A DNA stretch of 45,873 bases from Planctomycetota bacterium (GTDB lineage: Bacteria > Planctomycetota > Phycisphaerae > SM23-33). Below are positions 26,125 to 35,580 of this stretch, in pieces. The position numbers and the translations under genes are program-made. The notes beneath the pieces were generated by a model that worked only from the letters and a program-made list of their open reading frames with translations, made no database searches and was not told the DNA's origin. Where the stretch lies: contig JAAAOJ010000035.1 in NCBI GenBank assembly GCA_009908915.1, forward strand, positions 1 through 45,873, given 5' to 3'. How positions within the stretch are numbered: the stretch's first letter is position 1; every line of letters begins with the position of its first letter.

Positions 26125-26733
26125 ATGGCCGCCGTTGCCGGAGCCGTCAGTCAGCCGCAGATGATCCGACGCCTGCTGGAAGGCATCATCGCCCACGACC
26201 GATCCGCCGGACGCCATCACCTCGCCGTGCGCAGTCTGGCGGTGAGCCTGGCCGAGTACGGCGACGTCTCGACGCTGACGCGCCACCGCGTGGAGCGAAC
26301 GGCCCTGCTGCACGATGTCGGCAAGCTCAGTGTGCCCGATCGCATTCTGGACAAGCCATCCGACCTGACCGACGACGAGTACGCCTTCGTTCAGCAACAC
26401 TGCCTGATTGGCGAGCGCCTGCTGAGTAAGCTGGGCGGCTTTGAGGCCGAGGCGCGGCTGGTCCGCAGTCATCACGAACGATGGGACGGCGACGGCTATC
26501 CCGACGGACTGGCCGGGACGGACATCCCCCTGCCGTCCAGGATTGTCCATATCGCCGACGCCATCGACGTCATGCTCCAGCCGCACCGCTACAAAGACGA
26601 CTGCCGCGTCGAGGACGTGCCGCTGGAACTCAGCCACTGCGCGGCCAGCCAGTTCGACCCCGACTGGTCCCGGCGGGCCGTCCGCTGGATCGCCGCCGAC
26701 GGACTCGATGCTCTCGGTGACCTCGCCGCCTGA
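26125..26733 (+). CDS. Stand-alone HD-GYP domain phosphodiesterase
   Basis: HD-GYP proteins hydrolyse cyclic di-GMP. The 202-aa product (ATG at 26125, AGGAG upstream) shows HDVGK (residues 63-67), His92, HHERWDGDGYP (116-126) and Asp145 (HIADAID), so all main metal ligands are present. There is no receiver or other sensor domain. The end of the domain is short compared with the family: the usual YRxxL segment after Asp145 is replaced by a His/Asp-rich stretch. It follows the tandem SFQP genes and ends 4 bp from a convergent gene. Confidence 0.9.
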   Translation: MAAVAGAVSQPQMIRRLLEGIIAHDRSAGRHHLAVRSLAVSLAEYGDVSTLTRHRVERTALLHDVGKLSVPDRILDKPSDLTDDEYAFVQQHCLIGERLLSKLGGFEAEARLVRSHHERWDGDGYPDGLAGTDIPLPSRIVHIADAIDVMLQPHRYKDDCRVEDVPLELSHCAASQFDPDWSRRAVRWIAADGLDALGDLAA

Positions 26734-26737
26734 GCCG

Positions 26738-28837
26738 TCACCACTCCATCAGCCGATAGACGCGCCCCGTCCGCATGGATTTGAACGGCCCCGGCCTGCC
26801 CGGATGCTCCCAGTCGCCGTCGTCAACTTCCGAACGGAACTGCTCCAGCGCGCCGTCGGCCTCGGGGTTGTCTTTCAACAATGCTTCCAGTGCTGCCTCG
26901 CGGCCTGGCTCGTCCGGCCAGGCAAGCGACGCCACCCACACCGCCTCGACCGAAGCGGGGTCGGCCTGCAGGACCGGATCGAGCAGCGAACGCGCTTCCG
27001 CGTGTCTGCCCTCTCCGGCCAGAAGCGCCGCCAACAGCAGCCGCGGGCGAACCATCTCCGGCTCGCCCCTGACCAAAGGCTGCAGCACCGCGACAGCGGC
27101 CGGCCGCTTATCCTCGGCAATCCTGTTCATGGCCACGAAGTACGCGGCCTGCGGCGCGGGACGCTTGCTGGCACAGGCGGCCCGGAACTGCCGCGCCGCG
27201 GCGTCGCGCCGCCCCTGCTCCCAGAGCGTCAGGCCGAGCAGATGATGCGCCAGGCCGCTGCCGGGGTCGAGTTGCAGCGCCCGTCGCAACGCCGTCGAGG
27301 CAGCGTCCAGTTCGCCCAGGCGCAGCGCGATTCGGCCAAGCAGGAGATGGGCGTCGAGGTCGTCCGGCTGCTGCTCGGCGAGTGTCCTGGCGGCCGGCAG
27401 TGCGGAGGTTCCCAGACTGCCCGACTCGGGCTTGCGTTGGATCCAGCCTCGTCGTTCGCTATGCTCGGCCCAGCGGCGCAGGTCGCTGCGGTCCGGACGA
27501 ATGCTGTCGATGACGGCCCGTTCGAGTTCGGCGTCCGGGGCGGGTGGCGCGGCGGGCAAGGTGACGTCCAGCCATGTTTCCTTGCCGCCCCGGACCATCA
27601 CGCGGACCGGCTGGCCGGGCTTGTTCACGGCAACGGAGACCTCGCGGACCTCACCCACGTCGAGCGTGCCGGCAAAACGGGAGGCTGCGGTCGTGGCCGC
27701 CGATCCCGTCGTCGCCGAGGCGACGACCTCGCCCAGATCGGCCGCCGGCGCCAGACGCACGATCGCAGTGGTCGCGCCGGTGTCCTCCGAGGTCTCGTAG
27801 TGCAGGCCGACCGCCACGTGCCTGTTCGCCCACGTGAGCCGACCGATGCCACGGACCCTGTAGATCTGCTCGGCGAAACCGGCCGTGCTGAAAGGCTTCA
27901 TGAAGTGCCCCGGCTGCTCGAAGACGCGGTCCAGGCCGGTCCAGAACTCGAAGAATTTCGCGTGCTCCGGCGGAACGTGCATCGGCCAGGCGTAGAGCTT
28001 GGCGCCCGGTGAGACCTTGGGGTCGGCAATGCGGATGCGGTTGACGTCGCTCTCGGGGTAGTAGACAGCCACGAACGGGGCCTGCAGGTTCAGCGAAAAC
28101 ACCGAACCGGTCTTCGGCCAGTTGCGCCAGAAGGCCTTGCCCTCGCCCGGAGTCCAGTCGCTGGGGTCCTCCCCCATGTGATCGCAGTACCGGCTGATCG
28201 GCAGGATGAACTCGGCCTGCCGATCCGTGGGAAACTGTATTGTGCTCCACAAACGCACGCCGAGGCGATAGGGCAAGGGGTTCTCCACGCGGGCATCGCA
28301 CTCGAAGTACGCCTGCCCGGGCCGTAGCGTGATTGTCCGCCCCAGGCGCTGGTGGCTGAAGCGGCCTTTGTACTGCAGTTCCTGCGGTGTGCTGAATCGA
28401 GCGAACCGCATGTCCATGGTCAGGCTCAATGAACCGTCGTCGCCGCGAACCACGCGCCAGCCGGCCGTCTGTCCGCGAAACCGCATGCCGTGCTCGTAAA
28501 ACGGGAAGCTCGTGCGATACCCGCCGGCGTCCCAGGCGTTCCAGGCCATGATCCAGTCGTGAACGTTGAACAGCTCGGCGTCGTCGGCCTTGTACTGAAC
28601 GTGCATGACCCGCCCGGCCAGTTCGGGCGCGACCTCGATTCGCAGGTGGCGGTTCTCGAGGACGACATTGGTGACGTCCACAGCCTCGCGGGGGCGACGC
28701 CCCTGGCGGAACCGCACGGGGTAGCTTCGTTCGATCGTCGACCATTGGACGGGCGAGGGCGGTTCTTCGGCGGCAACCGTCAGCGCCACGCCAAGGAGAG
28801 CGGCTATCAGCAGTCCGTTTCTACATGGTGTAGTCAA
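26738..28837 (-). CDS. Exported DUF5107-like protein with TPR repeats
   Basis: The TTG at 28837 is preferred because AGAGGA lies six bases upstream and a signal peptide starts there (MTTPCRNGLLIAALLGVALT, cut near AAE). The 699-aa protein has a large N-terminal beta-rich part (about 40-400) of the type seen in DUF5107/aldose-epimerase-like proteins, with FPFYEHGMRF and many aromatic residues. It is followed by tetratricopeptide repeats (about 490-670; LLLGRIALRLGELDAAST and similar). Such proteins bind or act on carbohydrates and occur in planctomycete polysaccharide loci. Substrate unknown. Confidence 0.8.
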   Translation of the reverse strand: MTTPCRNGLLIAALLGVALTVAAEEPPSPVQWSTIERSYPVRFRQGRRPREAVDVTNVVLENRHLRIEVAPELAGRVMHVQYKADDAELFNVHDWIMAWNAWDAGGYRTSFPFYEHGMRFRGQTAGWRVVRGDDGSLSLTMDMRFARFSTPQELQYKGRFSHQRLGRTITLRPGQAYFECDARVENPLPYRLGVRLWSTIQFPTDRQAEFILPISRYCDHMGEDPSDWTPGEGKAFWRNWPKTGSVFSLNLQAPFVAVYYPESDVNRIRIADPKVSPGAKLYAWPMHVPPEHAKFFEFWTGLDRVFEQPGHFMKPFSTAGFAEQIYRVRGIGRLTWANRHVAVGLHYETSEDTGATTAIVRLAPAADLGEVVASATTGSAATTAASRFAGTLDVGEVREVSVAVNKPGQPVRVMVRGGKETWLDVTLPAAPPAPDAELERAVIDSIRPDRSDLRRWAEHSERRGWIQRKPESGSLGTSALPAARTLAEQQPDDLDAHLLLGRIALRLGELDAASTALRRALQLDPGSGLAHHLLGLTLWEQGRRDAAARQFRAACASKRPAPQAAYFVAMNRIAEDKRPAAVAVLQPLVRGEPEMVRPRLLLAALLAGEGRHAEARSLLDPVLQADPASVEAVWVASLAWPDEPGREAALEALLKDNPEADGALEQFRSEVDDGDWEHPGRPGPFKSMRTGRVYRLMEW

Positions 28838-28898
28838 AATGCATCCTCTTTGTTGTTCGACCAAAACCGCTGCGGCCCCCAGCAGTCCCTTAACAGTT

Positions 28899-28939
28899 CG
28901 TTTAGAAAGGGCTCGGCAGCATCGACAGCTTTCTAAACG
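28899..28939. repeat. Inverted repeat CGTTTAGAAAG/CTTTCTAAACG, short copy
   Basis: Perfect 11-bp arms at 28899-28909 and 28929-28939 enclose 19 bp. The same arms bound the 139-bp element at 39403-39541, so this may be a deleted copy with only the ends left. Confidence 0.75.
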
Positions 28940-29192
28940 GGCTGCCAGGGCCGCCCATTGAACACTCGGCCAGACAGAAGGTTTCGTCTATCAGTCCGTT
29001 TATGAATGATGGATTGCTTGCTGACACTCGCACTCGGCGAGACCAAGACGCTGATCGACAGCTACAGGCGCTACGTGTCTTCACGCTGAACACCCAGACT
29101 ATCCCCAATGGCAGTTTCTGACTTACAGGCTAGTTCCGCGTGAGCCGGCATCAGAGGTACGGGGCGCAACTGGCAGACAATGAAACAACGCT

Positions 29193-29216
29193 TCCCGGCT
29201 TGACCCGGGAAGCGAT
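29193..29216 (-). terminator. Hairpin terminator after the PEP-CTERM gene
   Basis: CGCTTCCCGG and CCGGGAAGCG form a 10-bp stem with a short loop. On the minus strand it is followed by TTGTTTC. It lies about 32 bp after the PEP-CTERM stop, as expected for its terminator. Confidence 0.65.
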
Positions 29217-29247
29217 GAATCATCTCAAGCCGTATGCAATCAGCCGA

Positions 29248-30186
29248 TCACAAAACGCGTCTCCTGCGAGTCTTGAGCAGAGCCGCCGAGCCGAAGGCAA
29301 GAATCGTTAGCGTCATGGGCTCGGGGATCGCGGCGATCTCCGAAAACAGCGCCCACGCCGCGTAGCCCTTCTGGTTGGCGTTAAGGGGCTGGCTATGAGC
29401 GGATGGACAATCGTACCAGTCGACATCTTCGGTGTGGTCGGCCTGCCACTCGGTCGCCCAGTTGCCCAGTATCGAGCCCGAGGCCGACGCGTAGTAGTCG
29501 CAATTGTCGTGCGGGAACTCATAATAGGTTCCGTCGGGGTCGTAGCTTTCGATGTCGGCGAAGTCGTAGAGAATCTTGTCGTTGGCCTGGCAGTAGTCGC
29601 GGATCATCTGGTTGGCGGCCTTGTTGTTGGCGTCGTCATGGTGATCGACGTGCCCGGTCATGTAGACAAAGTTCACGTCCGGATAATCGGCTTCAAGTTC
29701 CGTCATCGGCGCGAGATACTCCGAATGCAGCGTGCCGGAGGCGTACTTGTTGTCGACCTGGCCGCACCAGGACCACATGATTACGTTTACGTCGGCGTTG
29801 GCGGAATTGTTGAGGTAGCTGCGGGTGTTGTTGACCCAATCGGGATAGTAACCGACGTCGCCGCCCATGGCATAGTCATGCAGGTCAAGGGCCCCGCCGC
29901 TGCCACCATTGTTCCAGGCGAAGAAGTCCGTCGGCAGGGAAAGCCCCTTGCCGCCGCCGTTGGCGAACCCCACCAAGCCACTCATACCATCCGTGACCTG
30001 GCTGCCGTGGGACGTATGGCCGTAGGCAATGTGCAGGGCGTCCTTGGCGCGCTGCATCTCGGCCTGTTGCAGCGCCGTGATATCAGTATCGTTATGATCA
30101 ATGATGATAGCCTGGGCTGAGCACACCGACGCGGACGCAACGATCACAGCAAGATACAGCAAGCCGGTCGAAATGGAATGGTTCAT
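29248..30186 (-). CDS. Exported protein with PEP-CTERM sorting signal
   Basis: A 312-aa secreted protein. The signal peptide (about residues 1-25, cut near SAQA) follows a clear Shine-Dalgarno (CAGGAG). The C-terminus has the PEP-CTERM signal IPEPMTLTILAFGSAALL followed by KTRRRR, which directs processing by an exosortase not encoded here. The body contains AYGHTSHGSQVTDGMSGL, MTGHVDHHDD and DFADIESYD, a layout I associate with a planctomycete secreted family that may have an SGNH-like fold. The catalytic function cannot be assigned. Confidence 0.88.
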   Translation of the reverse strand: MNHSISTGLLYLAVIVASASVCSAQAIIIDHNDTDITALQQAEMQRAKDALHIAYGHTSHGSQVTDGMSGLVGFANGGGKGLSLPTDFFAWNNGGSGGALDLHDYAMGGDVGYYPDWVNNTRSYLNNSANADVNVIMWSWCGQVDNKYASGTLHSEYLAPMTELEADYPDVNFVYMTGHVDHHDDANNKAANQMIRDYCQANDKILYDFADIESYDPDGTYYEFPHDNCDYYASASGSILGNWATEWQADHTEDVDWYDCPSAHSQPLNANQKGYAAWALFSEIAAIPEPMTLTILAFGSAALLKTRRRRVL

Positions 30187-30651
30187 GGCGTGTCTCCTGA
30201 AAGCTACTCGACGTTACTCTGATCACCACGTGGTAGAGCATGAACGACAACGCAGAGGCGCGGTGAGTAGCCGATATCGCCTGCGCTGCTAGAATTATTG
30301 TGTCTCAAATCGCGAAGCTTCGCAAGGATTACTTGACAGATACGAGCCGGTTGCACGTCTGTAGCTACACAAGCCGTTCTCGATACGGTTCTCATCACGG
30401 TCATATTCAAGGGCGACATCTCGCTGAGACCAAAATGAGACGCCTCCCTCAAAAGTCAGGTGGGCGGAAAACCAGAACGATTTTGCAACGCAAACAAAGA
30501 CGTTATGTCACCAAAATGGATCTGAGGAGTACTGCCTCGGATGTCTGAGGGAGGCGTCAAATGATGGTCATTGGATCTCGGCGCACGGGGACACCGCACA
30601 GCGAATCCACATCCGACGGAGACGACGTTGCTGTACGCAGCCCGGCGGGGC
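30187..30651. other. 465-bp intergenic region
   Basis: AT-richer than its surroundings. It contains the perfect 12-bp palindrome GCGAAGCTTCGC near 30309-30320, about 125 bp before the PEP-CTERM start, and MITE-like copy A (30439-30558). No frame looks coding. Confidence 0.6.
30439..30558 (+). mobile_element. MITE-like element, copy A
   Basis: A 120-bp element with perfect 13-bp terminal inverted repeats GACGCCTCCCTCA and TGAGGGAGGCGTC. It is flanked by AAATGA on both sides (30433-30438 and 30559-30564), an exact 6-bp direct repeat. It matches copy B at 44384 with only a few substitutions and a 2-bp length difference, and copy C at 12821 in reverse. No coding capacity for a transposase. Confidence 0.9.
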
Positions 30652-31878
30652 TCAGAATTCCTTCGGCAGGTCGACCTTTCGGCCGGTCTTGACGGCCTCG
30701 CGGGCAAGGTCGTAGGCCTCGTCGTACTGCTCGGTGACGATGTCCCAGTTGACGACGGTGTCGAGGTAGCGCTTGAGGTTCTCGCCCATCTGCATGCGGA
30801 GCTGCTCGTTCGTTGCCAACTCGATCACGTGATCCCTGAGCATGTCGCGCGTCGTGAACAGCAGCCCGCCACCGGATTCGAGCGTGACGGCCGTCAGGCC
30901 TTCCATGGGCGCGGTGGTCACGAAGGGCTTGTTGAGAGCGATGATGCGGGCGAGCGTGCTTGACTGGGTTTCGTCCGTGCTGGGCAGGACGAGGAAGTCG
31001 CAGACGGCCAGCATCTTGTAGTACACCTCGCCGCGCGGGATGAACTCGTAGTAATGGGCGAGGCCCTTCTTCTCCAGCAGTTCCATTTCGCTTCGGTAGC
31101 GGTCGTAGTCGGCCTTGTGGCGGGGATCGCGCCACGTGCCGGCGGCCAGCAGGTCCCAGCGCTCGCCGGTGCGGTCCTGGATCTCGTGGGCGATGTCTTC
31201 CCACATGCTGGTGAGGATATCCCATCGCTTGTTGGACTGAATCCAGCCGACGAGCCCGACAAGGTGCTCGCTGAGGTGGTCGACCTTGTTCAGGCCTAGC
31301 TCGTCGCGCAGCTCGATGACCTCGGCGAGGCTGAAGCGCCGGTCGTCGCGCGCGCCGTAAGGAATGACCATGACGTTCGTCGGCGTCGGCCAGCCGTAGT
31401 GTGCGAAGTTCCAGTCCAACCGCCACTTCTGGTAGTGGCACTTGAAGACCACGACGTTGGCCCGCTCGCACATCTGAAAGATGAAGTCGGCCTCGAAATC
31501 CGTCAGTCGGCCGTGGACCGTATGCGGCTCGACGATGGTCGGCACGTCATCGATGGCCTCGAGGAGGTTGAGCAGACCTTCATTGCTGTCGGCCCGGCCT
31601 CGGTTGTCGACGTAATTGTAGAGGCTGTACTCGTGCTCGATATGCACGGTGTACGGCGAAAGTTCGCGAATGGTATCGGCGACCGTCCGCCACCAGCTTC
31701 GCCGCGACAGATCGATGATGGGCAGGACGCCGTCACCCTCGCCGTCGGTGTGCGAAATCACCAGCACCTCGCGGTCGGGGTGCTTCTTCTGAATGAACTC
31801 GCGAGCTTCTTCGGTGAAGGTGGCAATCCCGCAGAGGCGCGGGGGGTAGCTGGAGACCATTACGATCGGGTCAGCCAT
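30652..31878 (-). CDS. GT4-type glycosyltransferase
   Basis: A 408-aa GT-B fold glycosyltransferase. The N-terminus (MVSSYPPRLCGIATFTEEA) and the acceptor-side tract VHIEHEYSLY match the N-terminus of the upstream enzyme, so the two are paralogues. The C-terminal half has the donor-binding region (FLVLPSTDETQSSTLARIIA), in which the usual E-x7-E is only partly kept. No signal peptide; a cytoplasmic enzyme is likely. It overlaps the upstream gene by 8 bp and belongs to the inositol phosphate synthase operon. Donor and acceptor are unknown. Confidence 0.9.
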   Translation of the reverse strand: MADPIVMVSSYPPRLCGIATFTEEAREFIQKKHPDREVLVISHTDGEGDGVLPIIDLSRRSWWRTVADTIRELSPYTVHIEHEYSLYNYVDNRGRADSNEGLLNLLEAIDDVPTIVEPHTVHGRLTDFEADFIFQMCERANVVVFKCHYQKWRLDWNFAHYGWPTPTNVMVIPYGARDDRRFSLAEVIELRDELGLNKVDHLSEHLVGLVGWIQSNKRWDILTSMWEDIAHEIQDRTGERWDLLAAGTWRDPRHKADYDRYRSEMELLEKKGLAHYYEFIPRGEVYYKMLAVCDFLVLPSTDETQSSTLARIIALNKPFVTTAPMEGLTAVTLESGGGLLFTTRDMLRDHVIELATNEQLRMQMGENLKRYLDTVVNWDIVTEQYDEAYDLAREAVKTGRKVDLPKEF

Positions 31879-34234
31879 TGTCGCTCCTTGCCGTCACGAC
31901 CGGGCCGGACGGCGAGATCGGTTTGCGGACAGCCTTCTCGGCCGGCGTGTCGGTGGGAATCTCCGCCAGCGACAGTTCCATCGACAGGTCCTGCATCAGC
32001 AGAAGGCTCATCAGCCAGGCCAGCGTGCTCTCGGCGCCCTGGTTCTCGTTGACGCTGTCGGGGTGCAGGCCGTCGCGGCAGCCGCCGGTGGTGAAATCGT
32101 ACAGCGGCGTGCGGAGGTCGTTCTCGCCGAGGAACCAGTAGAAGGCGCGGGTGGCCTTGTCGATCCAGTGTTCCTCGCGCGTGCAGTGGTAGGCCTCGAT
32201 GCAGGCGTCGACCATCGCGTGGGCTTCGATGCATTGCTGGTCGAACTGGGCCTTCTCGCCCCCTCGACGATACCAACCGTTGGACCCGACGGGTGAGAAG
32301 AACCCCTGCTCATTGGTCTGGATTTCCCACAACCAGTGCAGCGCCCGCTTGCCCATGTCCATCATGTCGCCGCGCTGCATCCACTTGCCGGCCGTAATCA
32401 GCGCGTGGGGCAGTTTCGCGTTCGCGTAGGCCACCTCGTCCTCGAGCCATGGCCAGTCGTCGCTGCTGCACTGCTGAAACTCGGTGAGTAGCTTGTCTGC
32501 CAACAGACTGCGGTATCGCCGGACTTCGCTGTCGCCACCGAAGCGACGAAGGTAGTTGGCAATGCCACAGAGGCTGAACGCCCACGGCCGCGGTGACGTG
32601 AATTTCTCCGTTACGCCCAGCCCGCCCATGAACAGGCGCGTGGCCAGGGCAATTTGCGACTCGTGCGGGCACAGGGCCACCGCCACGCCGAGGCTCCAGA
32701 GGCTTCGGCCGTGCGAATCCTCGCTGCCGGCGTCCTCCAGCCAGCGACGGTCATAGCCCATGAAGTTGCGGAATCGGCCGGTTTCCTCGTCCAGAGCATG
32801 ATGCATGAAGGCCAGGTAGGTCTTCAACAGTGGCAGGATGCTTTCGTCGTGGTTCAGGTCCCAATGCATGGCCGTGGCGATCAGGGCGCGGCAGTTGTCG
32901 TCCACGCAGTAGCCGTGGTCACGGTCGGGGATCGTGAACTTGGCGTGCTGAAAAATACTGGTGTCGTCGGTCATCGCATACAGGTGGCGGAGGTCGAGTT
33001 CCGGCAGGTCGAACTTCTCCTTGCGCCGCGGCTTGGGCGCGAGCTTGACCTGGCTGTGATCCTCGATCCAGGCGCTGGTCGCCTCGTTGAACAGGTCCAG
33101 GTAATCTTGGGCCGTCCGCTTCCAGACCATTTGGCGGCAGTGGTTGTACGCCCGCTTCCGCATGGCGTTGAGTTCGTGTTCGTTGTCCAGCAGGAAGAGC
33201 ATCTCGCGGGCAATGGCCTCGCTGTCACGGAACGGCACGAGCTTGCCACGGTCGTCGGCCAGCAGCTCCTCAGCGTGCCAGTAGGGTGTAGAGATGACGG
33301 CCTTGCCCGCCCCGGCCGCGTAGGCCAGCGTGCCGGAGGTGATCTGTGCCTCGTTGAGGTAGGGCGTGACGTACAGGTCGGCAGCCCCAAGGTACTCGCA
33401 GAGTTCCTTGTAGTCCACGAACCGGTTGACAAAGATCACGTGATCGCGCAGACCCAACTCGTGGGCGCGTCGCATCAGGCTGTTACGATATTCCTCGCCA
33501 CTCTCCGCCTTGACGTGCGGGTGGGTGGCGCCCAGCAGGATGTACACCACATCCGGGTGCTTCTGCACGACGTCCGGCAGGGCCTCGATGACGTACTCGA
33601 TGCCCTTGCCCGGGCTCAGCAGGCCGAAGGTCAGGACCACGCGTCGGCCCTCGACGCCGAACTGGTCCTTGAAGAAATGCGGATCGACGAACGGCACGTC
33701 CGGGATGCCGTGTGGGATAACCGCGATCTTCTCTCCAGACACCTCATAGATGTCCTTGAGGAACTCGCGGGCGATATCGGCCATCACGACGATGCGGCCG
33801 GAGATACGGCAGGTTTCCTGCAGGACGAGTTTCTGCTGCTCGTTGGGTTCGCGAAGGATCGTGTGCAGCGTGGTCACCAGCGGGCGACGCACGCGACGCA
33901 GCATGCTCAGCAGGTGCGAGCCACACGTGCCACCGTAGATGCCATACTCGTGCTGCAGGCAGATCGCCGAGACCTGGTTGATGTTCAGGAACTCCGCGGC
34001 CAGCCGGTAGTCGCTCTGGACGTTCTGGCGGATTTCGAACCGGACACGCGGCGGATAGGCATAGCCTTCCGGTATGTCGTTCATGGCCACCGTGAAGACG
34101 TCCTGCTCGCTGGCCTGGGTGGCGACGGCTTCGCAGAGGTCGTGCGTAAAAGTCGCGATGCCGCAGTGGCGGGGCAGGTAGCTTCCAACAAACGCGATTT
34201 TCGATCCGTCAAACAGGGCTTTGCTCGGAGGCAT
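31871..34234 (-). CDS. Two-domain protein: GT4 glycosyltransferase plus alpha/alpha-toroid domain
   Basis: A 787-aa fusion. Residues 1-390 are a GT4 glycosyltransferase (GSYLPRHCGIATFTHDL, LQHEYGIYGG, LSPGKGIEYVIEAL, VTPYLNEAQITSGTLAYAAG). Residues about 410-760 are an all-helical domain resembling (alpha/alpha)6 glycosidase or epimerase folds (HGYCVDDNCRALIA, DSHGRSLWSLGVAV, FDQQCIEAHAMVDACIEAY). Such proteins are often annotated as glycosyltransferases near mannoside-processing genes. The second domain could bind or trim the glycan. It overlaps the next GT4 gene by 8 bp and follows the inositol phosphate synthase gene by 101 bp. Confidence 0.85.
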   Translation of the reverse strand: MPPSKALFDGSKIAFVGSYLPRHCGIATFTHDLCEAVATQASEQDVFTVAMNDIPEGYAYPPRVRFEIRQNVQSDYRLAAEFLNINQVSAICLQHEYGIYGGTCGSHLLSMLRRVRRPLVTTLHTILREPNEQQKLVLQETCRISGRIVVMADIAREFLKDIYEVSGEKIAVIPHGIPDVPFVDPHFFKDQFGVEGRRVVLTFGLLSPGKGIEYVIEALPDVVQKHPDVVYILLGATHPHVKAESGEEYRNSLMRRAHELGLRDHVIFVNRFVDYKELCEYLGAADLYVTPYLNEAQITSGTLAYAAGAGKAVISTPYWHAEELLADDRGKLVPFRDSEAIAREMLFLLDNEHELNAMRKRAYNHCRQMVWKRTAQDYLDLFNEATSAWIEDHSQVKLAPKPRRKEKFDLPELDLRHLYAMTDDTSIFQHAKFTIPDRDHGYCVDDNCRALIATAMHWDLNHDESILPLLKTYLAFMHHALDEETGRFRNFMGYDRRWLEDAGSEDSHGRSLWSLGVAVALCPHESQIALATRLFMGGLGVTEKFTSPRPWAFSLCGIANYLRRFGGDSEVRRYRSLLADKLLTEFQQCSSDDWPWLEDEVAYANAKLPHALITAGKWMQRGDMMDMGKRALHWLWEIQTNEQGFFSPVGSNGWYRRGGEKAQFDQQCIEAHAMVDACIEAYHCTREEHWIDKATRAFYWFLGENDLRTPLYDFTTGGCRDGLHPDSVNENQGAESTLAWLMSLLLMQDLSMELSLAEIPTDTPAEKAVRKPISPSGPVVTARSDNG

Positions 34235-34335
34235 AGATCACATTCTCCGGTGAGGTATTGGACGAGACAGGTCAATTCTAGAACAAAAGACCCGCTGTCT
34301 CAACAATGGGACGGATTCGGCCCTCTCGAAGATAT

Positions 34336-35493
34336 CTACTTCGCGTGGACTTCGCGCGTTGCCTGCTCGGGCTCGTAGCGGCCGAGTTCCTCGGTGGCCG
34401 GCTCGCCGATGAAGGCCTCAAGCATGTCCCGGGCCTGGTAGTCCGTGAACTGCCGCGGCGGGTGCTTCATGGTGTAGGCGCTGATCGCCTCGAGCGGACC
34501 GGCCAGGCCACGGTCGCGGGCGAGCTTGCAAACGCGGATGGCGTCGATGGTCTCGCCGGCGGAGTTGGGGCTGTCCTCGACGCTCAGGCGGGCCTCGATG
34601 TGCAGCGGCACGCCGCCGAAACCACGGGCCTCGATGCGCAGGGCGCAAACTTTGTTGTCTTTCTGCCACGGCACGAACTCCGCCGGGCCGATATGCACGT
34701 CGTCGGCGGGCAGCGGCACGTCGAGCTGAGACTGCACGGCGTTGGTCTTGCTGATCTTCTTGCACTTCAGCCGCGAGCGCTCCAGCATGTTCAGGAAGTC
34801 CGTATTGCCCGCCCAGTTGAGCTGGTAGGTGTGATCGATTTTCGCGCCGCGCTCATGCATCATGCGGGTCAGCACGCGGTGGGTAATCGTCGCGCCGACC
34901 TGGGCCTTGATGTCGTCGCCCACGCACGGGATGCCGGCGGCGGTGAACCGCTTGGCCCAGTTGGGGTTCGAGACGATGAAGACCGGGATGCAGTTGATGA
35001 GGCTCACACCGGCTTCCAGGCAGCACTCGGCGTAGAACTCGGTGGCGTGTTGGCTGCCGACGGGCAGGTAGTTCATAAGGATTTCGGCGCCGCTGTCGCG
35101 CAGCAGCCGGCAGATATCGTTCTTGCTGGCGGGGGAATCCTTGGCCAGACGAAAGGCCTGGTGGTCGGGAAACTCCCCCATGTGCGGCGACACGCCGTCG
35201 AGCGGGTTGCCCATCGTCACGGTGACGTCGGAGGTGAAGTCATCGTAGATCAGTTTGGTGTTGTTCGGCCGGGCAAAGATAGCCTCGTGTAGCGGTGTGC
35301 CGACCTTTCGCGCGTCAACGTCGATCGCCGCGACAATCTCGATGTCGCCCGGTGCCAGGCCGCCCAGCGTCGGATGCGCCAGGCCGACGACGTCCTCCCC
35401 GTTGGCGAAGACCTCGCGGTAGTAGTGAATGCCCTGAACCAGCGAGGACGTGCAATTGCCCACGCCAACGATCGCTACGCGAATCTGAGTCAT
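34336..35493 (-). CDS. ino1: Inositol-3-phosphate synthase
   Basis: It converts glucose 6-phosphate to 1D-myo-inositol 3-phosphate with bound NAD. The 385-aa protein is of the short bacterial/archaeal type. It shows VAIVGVGNCTSSLVQG (NAD fold), NYLPVGSQHATEFYAE, IPVFIVSNPNWAKRF, GDDIKAQVGATITHRVL and LNWAGNTDFLNM. The C-terminal part carries the tetramer and lysine-rich active-site region. It is first in a minus-strand operon with two glycosyltransferases, which suggests that inositol is built into a glycosylated lipid or solute. Confidence 0.95.
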   Translation of the reverse strand: MTQIRVAIVGVGNCTSSLVQGIHYYREVFANGEDVVGLAHPTLGGLAPGDIEIVAAIDVDARKVGTPLHEAIFARPNNTKLIYDDFTSDVTVTMGNPLDGVSPHMGEFPDHQAFRLAKDSPASKNDICRLLRDSGAEILMNYLPVGSQHATEFYAECCLEAGVSLINCIPVFIVSNPNWAKRFTAAGIPCVGDDIKAQVGATITHRVLTRMMHERGAKIDHTYQLNWAGNTDFLNMLERSRLKCKKISKTNAVQSQLDVPLPADDVHIGPAEFVPWQKDNKVCALRIEARGFGGVPLHIEARLSVEDSPNSAGETIDAIRVCKLARDRGLAGPLEAISAYTMKHPPRQFTDYQARDMLEAFIGEPATEELGRYEPEQATREVHAK

Positions 35494-35580
35494 GTCGGTA
35501 CCTCACATGAAATGAACAGCGGCGGGTCGCACGAGAACTCGCCACGCGCCAGGCTAATGGCCCCACTGTTCAAAAACGCG

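Larger units (their letters stand above)
28838..29247. other. 410-bp intergenic region
   Basis: No coding frame is convincing. It holds the inverted repeat at 28899-28939 and a terminator-like hairpin at 29193-29216 (both listed). The TCAGTCCGTTTA tract near 28992-29003 resembles the left end of the element at 39403, without its partner. The short frames in this stretch lack start sites and family resemblance. Confidence 0.55.
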
